From JBEKDJ01 sp050014415 (GTDB taxonomy: Bacteria; Desulfobacterota; BSN033; UBA1163), in contig JBEKDJ010000120.1 in NCBI GenBank assembly GCA_050014415.1, positions 1 through 12,913 on the forward strand: DNA of 12,913 nt, given 5' to 3'. The position numbers and the translations under genes are program-made. Below the pieces are notes generated by a model, which searched no databases, was not told the origin of the DNA, and was given only the letters and a program-made list of their open reading frames with translations. Shown in pieces: positions 6,871-12,913 of the stretch (the stretch's first letter is position 1; each line of letters opens with the position of its first letter).

Positions 6871-7740
6871 ATGATGGTAAAATTCCTTGATATAGTGATC
6901 GGCGGCCTGCTGATGGGTGGCATCTATGCCCTGATTGCCATGGGGCTCAGCCTGCAATATGGTGTTGCCCGGGTGCTGAACATAGCTCACGGCGAGTTTA
7001 TCATGCTCGGAGCTTTCATCACCTGGTCACTATACATCATCTTTGGAATTAATCCGTTGATTTCTCTGACTATTTGCGGGCCTATTATATTTATAATTGG
7101 TTTCATACTTTATCGAACTTTGTTTACACCTCTTAGAAACTCGTCAGCATCACCCGCTGCCTTTGAGGGCAACTCCATGTTAGCCTGTTTTGCTCTACTT
7201 TTCATCATTCAAAATGTAGCCATATTAATATGGGGTGCTGACATAAAGGGGTACTCTTATTTAGCTTTCCCCGTCAATTTTGGGGGAGCGAAGTTTGCCG
7301 CCAATCGCCTGACAACCCTTGGATTTGCATTGGTTATAGGTTTAGTCTTTTATCTCTTCTTAGCTCGTACTCGCATGGGAAAAGCGATCAGGGCATCGGC
7401 CCAGGACTCAACAACCGCTGGACTCATGGGGGTAAACATCAACCAGATGCTCGCTTTATGCTTTGGATTTGGTGCTTTGATGGCTGGTATAGGTGGTACA
7501 CTGATAAGCATGTCCTACCAGATTCAACCAACGATGGGGCTCGAATACACTGTTATTGCTCTCATTGTGATCGTTTTAGGAGGATTGGGAAGTATCCCTG
7601 GGAGTTTTATCGGGGGTCTCTTACTAGGTCTTGTTGGCAGTATCGTGACCTATATACAACCAGGTTTATCACTGATTGCCTATTATGCCATCTTCATGCT
7701 CCTGCTGCTGGTGAGGCCAACAGGTATTTTGGGGAAATAG
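6871..7740 (+). CDS. livH: HAAT ABC transporter permease 2, LivH type
   Basis: Inner-membrane channel subunit, 289 residues, the same length as LivH1 and alignable throughout without obvious gaps. It keeps GLLMGGIYALIAMGLSLQYG (12-31), NIAHGEFIMLGAF (37-49), the EAA-like loop GKAIRASAQDSTTAGLMGVN (170-189) and the C-terminal VRPTGILGK. ATG 6871 is chosen over the adjacent ATG 6874 because it aligns with the livH1 start (both follow ATCATC). An AGGGA lies about 9 bases upstream. It follows binding protein 2 and its hairpin spacer and precedes livM2. The intact coupling loop means it could still dock on ATPases, which must come from elsewhere, most simply LivG/LivF of copy 1. Confidence 0.96.
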   Translation: MMVKFLDIVIGGLLMGGIYALIAMGLSLQYGVARVLNIAHGEFIMLGAFITWSLYIIFGINPLISLTICGPIIFIIGFILYRTLFTPLRNSSASPAAFEGNSMLACFALLFIIQNVAILIWGADIKGYSYLAFPVNFGGAKFAANRLTTLGFALVIGLVFYLFLARTRMGKAIRASAQDSTTAGLMGVNINQMLALCFGFGALMAGIGGTLISMSYQIQPTMGLEYTVIALIVIVLGGLGSIPGSFIGGLLLGLVGSIVTYIQPGLSLIAYYAIFMLLLLVRPTGILGK

Positions 7741-7774
7741 ACCCCGCATCTTACTGGAGATGTTGAGTAGAAAA

Positions 7775-8749
7775 ATGGATATGGAAAGAATGATCTCTAA
7801 AAAATCCTTTGTGATGGGGTTACCTTTATTAATCTTGATTCTATTAGCCACTTCACCCCTCTATGCCCCGGAGTATACGATCGTCCTCTTAACCAGCATC
7901 TTCATGTATATAGTCCTTACGGTGAGTTGGGCGATGTTTTCCGGTCCTACCGGTTACATCTCACTGGCGCCGGCGGCTTTCTTCGGTGTCGGCGTATATA
8001 CCTCGGCTCTATTAGGGTTTGAGTTACCCTTACCCGTTGTTATCGGTATTGGTGGCCTCGCCGGTTTTTGTCTTGCCCTTCTTGTTGGTGCTTTAACTCT
8101 GAGACTAAGGGGCATCTATTTCGTGATGTTCACTTTCGGACTTGTTGAACTCCTCTTACATTCTGTCCTGTGGTGGGAAGCAAATATCACGGGTACGATT
8201 GGCCGGGTCGTTCCCAGTGTGGATAACACGACTGTTTATTACCTCATGCTGATTATCTTTACGATATTAATGCTTACTGCTTACTTTATCAGACATTCCA
8301 AATTTGGTTTAGCTTTGCAGAGTATCGGTGAAGAAGAGGAAGCAGCGGCTCACACCGGCATTAATGTAACCGCTTTGAAAATTATCACCTTTGCTGTTAG
8401 CGCTTTTTTCATGGGGGCAGCTGGGGCTGTCATGGCGACAAGATGGACCTATATTGACCCAAGGATTGCCTTTAATCCTCTCCTTTCTTTTATGCCAGCT
8501 TTGATGGCCATCTTTGGTGGCATGGGACAACTTTATGGTCCGATCATAGGGGCGGCGATCTTTACCTACCTGGAAGAATTATTAATAACCAGGTTCCCCT
8601 ATTACTATATGCTCATTTTCGGCGTCACCATGCTGGTGGTTATCCGCTTCATGCCCCGAGGGGTGGAAGGGATGATTCAAAAATGGCACAGAAACGAGGA
8701 AAGGGGGCTTTTGGAGAAGACATCAAAATACTTGAAGTTGAAGATATAA
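7775..8749 (+). CDS. livM: HAAT ABC transporter permease 2, LivM type
   Basis: Inner-membrane channel subunit paired with LivH2; 324 residues from ATG 7775. Alternative in-frame starts are ATG 7760, 7781 and 7790. ATG 7760 directly abuts GGAG and has no room for a Shine-Dalgarno, while 7775 has a weak GAG 7 bases upstream. The body matches LivM1: SGPTGYISLAPAAFFGVGVY, LTLRLRGIYFVMFTFGL, LQSIGEEEEAAAHTGIN and IFGGMGQLYGPIIGAAIF. Its last residues (KTSKYLKLKI) are unlike LivM1: one extra base relative to copy 1 just before the old livG start shifts the frame, so translation continues 22 codons past IQKW through former livG sequence. No ATPase gene follows. Confidence 0.93.
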   Translation: MDMERMISKKSFVMGLPLLILILLATSPLYAPEYTIVLLTSIFMYIVLTVSWAMFSGPTGYISLAPAAFFGVGVYTSALLGFELPLPVVIGIGGLAGFCLALLVGALTLRLRGIYFVMFTFGLVELLLHSVLWWEANITGTIGRVVPSVDNTTVYYLMLIIFTILMLTAYFIRHSKFGLALQSIGEEEEAAAHTGINVTALKIITFAVSAFFMGAAGAVMATRWTYIDPRIAFNPLLSFMPALMAIFGGMGQLYGPIIGAAIFTYLEELLITRFPYYYMLIFGVTMLVVIRFMPRGVEGMIQKWHRNEERGLLEKTSKYLKLKI

Positions 8750-8790
8750 AAAAGGACTTTGGGATACAATCTTGTGCATTTGAGAAGATC
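8722..8790 (+). pseudogene. Remnant of the 5' end of a second livG
   Basis: Read from 8722, the sequence encodes IKILEVEDIKKDFG followed by CAFEKIKLN, which matches the usual opening of LivG (copy 1: MRILEGEGVTKYFGG). At the DNA level ACATCAAAATACTTGAAGTT aligns with ACATGCGAATCCTTGAAGGT of livG1. The ATG of copy 1 is ATC here, and similarity ends after about 23 codons, well before any Walker A motif. It lies exactly where livG sits in the first operon, overlapping the end of livM2. It is interpreted as a fossil left when livG and livF of copy 2 were deleted. The frame stays open to 8874, but that later part is unrecognisable. Confidence 0.6.
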
Positions 8791-8877
8791 AAATTAAATT
8801 GGTTTAGTGGGATTGAATGGTTTTATATCTTCCAGAAACATCATCTCTTAGAGAGAATAGAAAAGGAGGTCTAAGCT

Positions 8878-9507
8878 ATGGCAGACTATGAGGCACTCAA
8901 GAAAAGGGTGCAGGAGCTGGCGGAAAGAGCCTGGGATGTACCGGCCCTTGAGGCCAGGATCAAAAAACTGTCTGCGAAGGGAATCCCCAAGAAGAAGCTT
9001 AACCCGAAAGAGCTTCTGGCCAACAAGCAGCAGATCATCAATCGCGTTCAGCGGCGGGCCGAGGAATATAACTTTATTTTTAAGAATTGCGCCCAGGGCA
9101 CGGCCCTTGCCCTAATGGAAGAATTTGGTCTGGGCAATATGGAGATCATTAAGGCCTTGACTCCATTTCCAGGCATCGGCGGGACTGGCGAGATATGTGG
9201 GGGTATCACCGGAAGTCTGATTGCCTTTGGACTCTTTTTTGGCAGTGACAACCGGCTGGATTATGAAGCCATGAACAAAACCATCATGACTGCCCAGAAG
9301 TTTATGGCCTTCTTCGAAGGCGAATTAGATCATATGTATTGCGCTGACATCATTGAGACTGTGATACTTGGACATAAACTAAATCCCGGGGAAAGCGAGC
9401 AGGCAATGATGACTTTCACGAACGAGAAAGGCTTCGAGAAATGTGGTTTGCCCCCGGCGATAGGTGCCGGTCTTGCCGCTGAGTTTATGATCGATAGTAT
9501 GAAGTGA
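8878..9507 (+). CDS. C_GCAxxG_C_C-family putative redox protein
   Basis: The 209-residue product has the four-cysteine pattern of the C_GCAxxG_C_C family: Cys71 in NCAQGTALALMEEFG, Cys107 in GGTGEICGGITGSLIAFGL, Cys155 in MYCADI and Cys189 in FEKCGLPPAIGAG. The family is predicted to be redox-active or metal-binding, but its biochemistry is poorly established. No signal peptide is present, so it is expected in the cytoplasm. Residues 1-60 are a charged, helical, probably coiled-coil extension ahead of the core. ATG 8878 has AAAAGGAGGT at 8862-8871. It lies 128 bases after livM2 and about 100 before dsrC, both on the same strand. A role with DsrC in thiol chemistry is inferred from position only. 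Confidence 0.85.
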   Translation: MADYEALKKRVQELAERAWDVPALEARIKKLSAKGIPKKKLNPKELLANKQQIINRVQRRAEEYNFIFKNCAQGTALALMEEFGLGNMEIIKALTPFPGIGGTGEICGGITGSLIAFGLFFGSDNRLDYEAMNKTIMTAQKFMAFFEGELDHMYCADIIETVILGHKLNPGESEQAMMTFTNEKGFEKCGLPPAIGAGLAAEFMIDSMK

Positions 9508-9532
9508 TGTAATATTTCTAGTAGGGTATAAT
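9504..9532 (+). promoter_or_regulatory. Candidate sigma-70 promoter for dsrC
   Basis: A perfect TATAAT lies at 9527-9532. Seventeen bases upstream is GTGATG (9504-9509), which matches the -35 consensus at three central positions only. Transcription would begin near 9539, about 67 bases before the dsrC start. The -35 overlaps the stop of the preceding gene, so dsrC could also be read from upstream. This is the best promoter-like site in the window. Confidence 0.4.
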
Positions 9533-9605
9533 GGATTTTATTACCAACACCGTAAGGAGAGTGGTGGCATGAGAAAATTACATGTTCAAGAGGAGGTTAA
9601 TCTGC

Positions 9606-9923
9606 ATGGGACAAATAGAACTCGCCGGCCAAATGCTTGAAGTGGATGATCATGGCTTTTTGCAGGAACCCGAAAAATGGAATGAAGATATGGCAAAAGC
9701 ATTTGCAGCATTAGAAGGCGTAAATGAATTAACAGAGGAACACTGGAAGGTGATTCATTACCTGAGAAATTATTACCTTGAATTCAATATTTGCCCAATG
9801 GTTAAAAAACTTACCAAACAAACTGGTGTGGCCCTGAAGCAGCTCTGGGGACTTTTTCCCAATGGGCCAGCAAACTCCGCATGTAAATGGGCAGGCGTAC
9901 CAAAACCAACAGGATGCGTATAA
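9606..9923 (+). CDS. dsrC: DsrC/TusE-family sulfur-carrier protein with both redox cysteines
   Basis: Small cytoplasmic protein, 105 residues, the normal DsrC size. ATG 9606 has AGGAGG at 9591-9596; an upstream in-frame ATG at 9582 lies before that site and is rejected. The protein has the family core HGFLQEPEKWNEDMA (16-30), ELTEEHWKVIHYLRNYYLE (41-59), and the C-terminal arm LFPNGPANSACKWAGVPKPTGCV with Cys93 and penultimate Cys104, eleven residues apart. These two cysteines carry the trisulfide or disulfide in sulfite reduction; TusE proteins usually keep only the last. It also lacks the short insertion before the LFP motif typical of TusE and sulfur-oxidiser forms. No dsrAB is in view, so its sulfur or disulfide partner is open. 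The convergent DsrK-like gene ends 4 bases away. Confidence 0.95.
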   Translation: MGQIELAGQMLEVDDHGFLQEPEKWNEDMAKAFAALEGVNELTEEHWKVIHYLRNYYLEFNICPMVKKLTKQTGVALKQLWGLFPNGPANSACKWAGVPKPTGCV

Positions 9924-9927
9924 AGCA

Positions 9928-11532
9928 TCAATACCATTCCCACGAAAGAAATGGCCTTTTCAGATCCACCATGGCATTCACGATCAGTTCAGCCAAGCCA
10001 CCATAAAATAGGCCGTACTTCTCCCTCGCCTGATAATAGCTCAGCAGATCCCTGATCTGCCCCTTACAATTGGAGCAAGGGGTGCACACATATTTCTTTG
10101 TTTCAGGATCCATGACATCTTGGAAGGCATCTAAAACCTGCTTAAATTTCATTCTCCCGGAGATCGTCATCTTCCAATCAGGGAAATTCGTGGGGGACAT
10201 AATGGCAAACCCACTGCCGCCTCCGCAGCAGTAATTCTCAACACCATGAGGCTCCATTTCTCTAAATTGCGGGCAGATCTTTCTCAATATTCTTCTTTGT
10301 GGCTCAACGATGCCCGTCAGACGAACCAGGTTACACGGATCATGAAGTGTCACGGGAAAATTATTTTTTAAAGGGTCCAGCTTAATTTTGCCATTACATA
10401 CCGCATCTTCTAGCAAAGGCAATACGCTTTCTCGAGGGATATTCAACTCTCCGGTTAATATTCTGTCAGCGATCACCAACAAGGTCTTGTGCGCATGTCC
10501 ACATTCTCCGATCGTAATCTTCTTCACCTTGAGTTTCTTGGCAACTTCGGCATGCCTAACCACAATTCGAGCAAGCTGGACGTCATCGTACCAGACTCCA
10601 TAATTCCCCACATCGTAACCTCCGAGATCACTCGAGAGGGTCCAGCTAATTCCCAAGGCATCTAAGATAATGGCAAAGGCTTCAACATTCTCGGGCCAAG
10701 AGAGAAACTCCCCTGCATTGTGGAAAAGCAACATATCTGCTCCCTCTTGATCAATAGGTATTTCTATTTTCTTACCGGTTATTTCTTCAATCTCCTCCTC
10801 TATGAACTCGACGTTATCCCTGAAGGCAGCCGGCTCCATACCCGTGCTAGAGCCTTTCCTGAGTTGTTGAACCGTTCCAAAGTCATGCAACTCCTTAGGT
10901 GCCACGCCCAGCTCCTGGCTGAATAATTTTCTTATCTCACGGCTGATCAGGGCATTATCGACACCGAGTGGGCACCATTGAGCACACCTCCTGCAAAGGG
11001 TGCATCGATAGGCTAATTCTGCCAATCTCGCAATGGTCGGCCAGTTTAGATCGATCTCCTCTCCATTCAGCTTGGAGAAAATTTTCCCGCCTTTCTTGAC
11101 ATATTTTTTGATGATCCTTCTCAGAACCTCTCCCCGGTAAGTGGGTCGGTAAATCTCCTGTTTCCCGCTCGAGAGATAGATCGGGCATGCGTCGCTGCAT
11201 GTCTGACATTTGACACAGCTTTCAAGACTATGAATCAGGGGTTGCCAGAAGGTCCAATTATCGTCTTGGGAAAGCAGTTTTCTCAATCCGCTGAGAAAGG
11301 CGCGAACCAGTTTATCCTCCTCGCCCTTGTTTTTCGGCTTGAGAATTCCCAAAGCTGAGATACCATCAAGGGAATGTTCGAATCGGTTCTTTTGTTCATC
11401 CGTGAGGGGTCTGATAGATTGAGGCTGATCAGAAGGACAGGGAAGGGTCATCCAATCCTGACTCGAGATTTCAAGGAGCTGCTCTTTCCCTCCTCTGCTG
11501 ATGTCGGTGATCTTTGTCTTCCCTTTTTTCAA
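9928..11532 (-). CDS. DsrK/HdrD-like iron-sulfur oxidoreductase subunit
   Basis: Catalytic subunit of a heterodisulfide-reductase-like membrane complex, 534 residues. An N-terminal extension is followed by two [4Fe-4S] motifs, Cys106/109/112/116-Pro and Cys177/180/183/187-Pro. The CCG-type region holds a HNAGEF/GECGHAHK half (about 270-348, without a full CCG) and a complete half with DPC (Cys400), Cys435-Cys436-GGGSG, and CxxCxxC at 483/486/489. In DsrK and HdrD this region binds the special cluster that reduces a disulfide. The TTG start at 11532 is supported by GGAG at 11541-11538; the next Met is residue 28. It lies 100 bases downstream of the cytochrome gene. DsrC is the expected substrate; TmcB or HdrD-like roles are alternatives. 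Confidence 0.93.
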   Translation of the reverse strand: MKKGKTKITDISRGGKEQLLEISSQDWMTLPCPSDQPQSIRPLTDEQKNRFEHSLDGISALGILKPKNKGEEDKLVRAFLSGLRKLLSQDDNWTFWQPLIHSLESCVKCQTCSDACPIYLSSGKQEIYRPTYRGEVLRRIIKKYVKKGGKIFSKLNGEEIDLNWPTIARLAELAYRCTLCRRCAQWCPLGVDNALISREIRKLFSQELGVAPKELHDFGTVQQLRKGSSTGMEPAAFRDNVEFIEEEIEEITGKKIEIPIDQEGADMLLFHNAGEFLSWPENVEAFAIILDALGISWTLSSDLGGYDVGNYGVWYDDVQLARIVVRHAEVAKKLKVKKITIGECGHAHKTLLVIADRILTGELNIPRESVLPLLEDAVCNGKIKLDPLKNNFPVTLHDPCNLVRLTGIVEPQRRILRKICPQFREMEPHGVENYCCGGGSGFAIMSPTNFPDWKMTISGRMKFKQVLDAFQDVMDPETKKYVCTPCSNCKGQIRDLLSYYQAREKYGLFYGGLAELIVNAMVDLKRPFLSWEWY

Positions 11533-11632
11533 CGTCTCTCCAATCCTTTAACTTCTGATATATGCATGTATCATTCTAAGAATTTTCTTTTAACATTTGA
11601 GACTGCGTTGGATTTTACTTCAACCCTCAACC

Positions 11633-12502
11633 TTAACCTTTCGTTGTTAGGTCGTTGATCTCTCCCACCATCTCCCACCATCTCTTACCTGGCCCGATAT
11701 GAGGGGCTGACCAGCTAATGGGTCGATTGAGAAGTCCTTTCACCTTTCTTTCAATGGTGCTTCCTTTCCTATTGGGAACATCATCCCACCTTAAATGCTG
11801 ATAGTATCTGAAAAAGATTTGAAGGATATGACTGAATGGAAGATAGAGGAGCCAAAAAGAAACAAAAAGGACGTGGCTCCCAGGTGCCAAAGCAGGATGA
11901 AGTTTATGTTCTATGTCTTGAAAGGTCACTTGGCCTTTGACGTATCTTAGGAGTTCAGGCGTATTCGAGTTAAAGTGAAAAGCAACAGCAAGCAATCCTC
12001 CAACCAGGATGAGGAGGATCAAGAACCATTTCAAATAATGGATACGAGGATAATAGCTGTTCAATTCCCCATCGACAATACGTTTGATGAGAATCCCGCT
12101 ACCTCCAATCAGGCTGAGCCCTGTAGCAACGTGCCCGAAAACAACCCCCCCGGTCGAGGCAGATTGAAAGGGAAGAGACACTGCTGTGATGAAAAGCCAG
12201 AGGTGCCAGAGGACGATCAGGTAGAAACCCAAATGGAACAGAAAGAGGAAATACCAGAAGCTCCTGTTCCGATGGTAAAATTCCCTCAAAAAAAGAATAT
12301 CGAGGACCATTCCTCTCAGTTTCTCTGCGAAGCGGTGAGGACTTCTCTCCCACCAATCTATCAGTTCATAAACAGAACTCCCTCGATGGAGTTCCCAGCG
12401 GAGGTGTAGGGGGGCACAGGCAAACTTCGTTATTCTCGCAACAGAGGCGATGACACAGAATAAAATGCTTCCGTAAAAGAAGAAAAGAACTAGACCACCC
12501 AT
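11633..12502 (-). CDS. DsrM/HdrE/NarI-like membrane cytochrome b subunit
   Basis: Membrane anchor and quinone-linked heme b subunit for the DsrK-like protein, 289 residues. Five hydrophobic segments lie at about 4-24, 82-108, 118-140, 156-177 and 209-232, as in NarI. Likely heme-ligand pairs are His90/His100 in FHLGFYLIVLWH, matching the ten-residue spacing of NarI, and His210/His225 in GSHVLFVSFWLLYLPFSH. The C-terminal PISWSAPHIGPG (261-272) is typical of DsrM/TmcC-type proteins, facing the partner subunit. ATG 12502 has GAGGA about 12 bases upstream, a rather long spacing. It is the first gene of a two-gene minus-strand operon. No dsrJ, dsrO or dsrP is present, so this is the minimal MK-type complex. 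Confidence 0.92.
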   Translation of the reverse strand: MGGLVLFFFYGSILFCVIASVARITKFACAPLHLRWELHRGSSVYELIDWWERSPHRFAEKLRGMVLDILFLREFYHRNRSFWYFLFLFHLGFYLIVLWHLWLFITAVSLPFQSASTGGVVFGHVATGLSLIGGSGILIKRIVDGELNSYYPRIHYLKWFLILLILVGGLLAVAFHFNSNTPELLRYVKGQVTFQDIEHKLHPALAPGSHVLFVSFWLLYLPFSHILQIFFRYYQHLRWDDVPNRKGSTIERKVKGLLNRPISWSAPHIGPGKRWWEMVGEINDLTTKG

Positions 12503-12913
12503 AGTTACGGCAAGTCCTCAACCAGCTTTCTATTTTTCTTCATGCCCCATTCAATGAACAGGTGGACCCGATTCGTTAAAGACCTCATTAAGTTTGGATT
12601 TTTAGAAATCGAAGTTGCTCCAGTTTTCTCCAACCCCCGGAATCTGTCTGATTCTGGCCATGCCGTGTTAGGCGTTCTATGGCTCAAGACATTACCGGCT
12701 CTGTTATCAAGTCAGTCTTCTATCTGTTTGAGTTGTTCTGTGATAATTGTTCCACAATCTGTTTTCTTTGGCAAGGAGTGTCTGATATGATATGAGAGTC
12801 TTTTTTGTTGTTGACTGTAGGGTAGTCTATGTGCTAACCTGCACGGGATGCGTAGTACGGTATGTTAGGAACGGGGCGCTTGGCACTAAGGTCGAAAGAC
12901 CGATGTCCCTTGC
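12503..12913. other. Region of 411 bp upstream of the cytochrome b gene, probably non-coding
   Basis: No convincing gene was found. A 60-codon minus-strand frame (12687-12505) ends two bases before the cytochrome start but has no recognisable sequence. A plus-strand frame from ATG 12792 runs off the window edge with odd composition. On the minus strand TTGCCA (12774-12769) and AACAAT (12751-12746), spaced 17, form a weak promoter candidate for the redox operon. CCGGAATC (12637-12644) and GATTCTGG (12650-12657) form an 8-bp hairpin with one G-U pair. The last 85 bases contain further inverted repeats, including GGTC-GAAA-GACC at 12890-12901. Confidence 0.4.

Noticed and set aside
11975..12409. 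Plus-strand frame of 144 codons inside the cytochrome b gene
   Set aside because: It is the antisense shadow of a clear five-segment membrane protein with heme-ligand histidines; its own product is low-complexity Glu/Pro/Gln-rich.
12505..12687. Minus-strand frame of 60 codons ending two bases before the cytochrome b start
   Set aside because: The spacing would suit translational coupling, but the product has no recognisable domain or membrane segment and no good ribosome-binding site was seen. Kept only as part of the upstream region.
12736..12760. TGTG...CACA sequence (12736-12753) as a CRP/FNR-type operator
   Set aside because: Only the outer four bases are symmetric and the spacing is two bases too long for the CRP consensus.
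12792..12913. Plus-strand frame from ATG 12792 running off the window
   Set aside because: AAGGAG lies 13 bases upstream, but the product is Val/Cys/Arg-rich without family character and the bases are full of inverted repeats. Cannot be judged without the next sequence.

Overview
The window looks like a chromosomal segment of an anaerobic, deltaproteobacterium-like (Desulfobacterota-type) bacterium. This is inferred from gene content, not from a marker gene: a sulfate-reducer-type DsrC, a DsrMK/HdrDE-like membrane redox pair, a C_GCAxxG_C_C redox protein and expanded branched-chain-amino-acid-type (HAAT) ABC transporters. Base composition is moderate by eye. C/G-block hairpins lie between genes. 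No rRNA, tRNA, CRISPR array, transposase or integrase was seen.

Layout. Positions 1-287 are a leader that may hold the last codons of an upstream gene. Positions 288-4998 are a complete five-gene HAAT operon: binding protein, LivH, LivM, LivG, LivF. Positions 4999-5520 are a long spacer without a convincing gene. Positions 5521-8749 are a second, paralogous array with binding protein 2, LivH2 and LivM2, in the same order and with the same structured spacer after the binding protein. The second array has no ATPases; a short decayed remnant of a livG start sits at its end (about 8722-8790). Positions 8878-9507 encode a four-cysteine C_GCAxxG_C_C protein, and 9606-9923 encode a DsrC with both redox cysteines. 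On the minus strand, meeting dsrC tail to tail 4 bases apart, are a DsrK/HdrD-like iron-sulfur protein (11532-9928) and, upstream of it, a DsrM/NarI-like cytochrome b (12502-11633). Positions 12503-12913 are mostly non-coding.

How the parts may work together. The left two thirds read as a tandem duplication of one uptake system. After duplication the second copy lost its ATPases, so LivG and LivF of copy 1 probably energise both permease pairs while the two binding proteins have diverged around the ligand cleft. The right third reads as a thiol/disulfide redox module: DsrC carries a disulfide or sulfur on two C-terminal cysteines, the DsrK-like subunit is the expected partner at the membrane, and the DsrM-like heme b subunit connects it to the quinone pool. 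The C_GCAxxG_C_C protein next to DsrC could be a further thiol partner, but this rests on proximity only.

The most interesting points are the compact DsrC/DsrMK/C_GCAxxG_C_C set without dsrAB or dsrJOP in view, the livG fossil with a lost start codon, the conserved RNA-hairpin spacer present in both liv operons, and a roughly 100-base palindromic insert that overlaps the only close Shine-Dalgarno of livM1.
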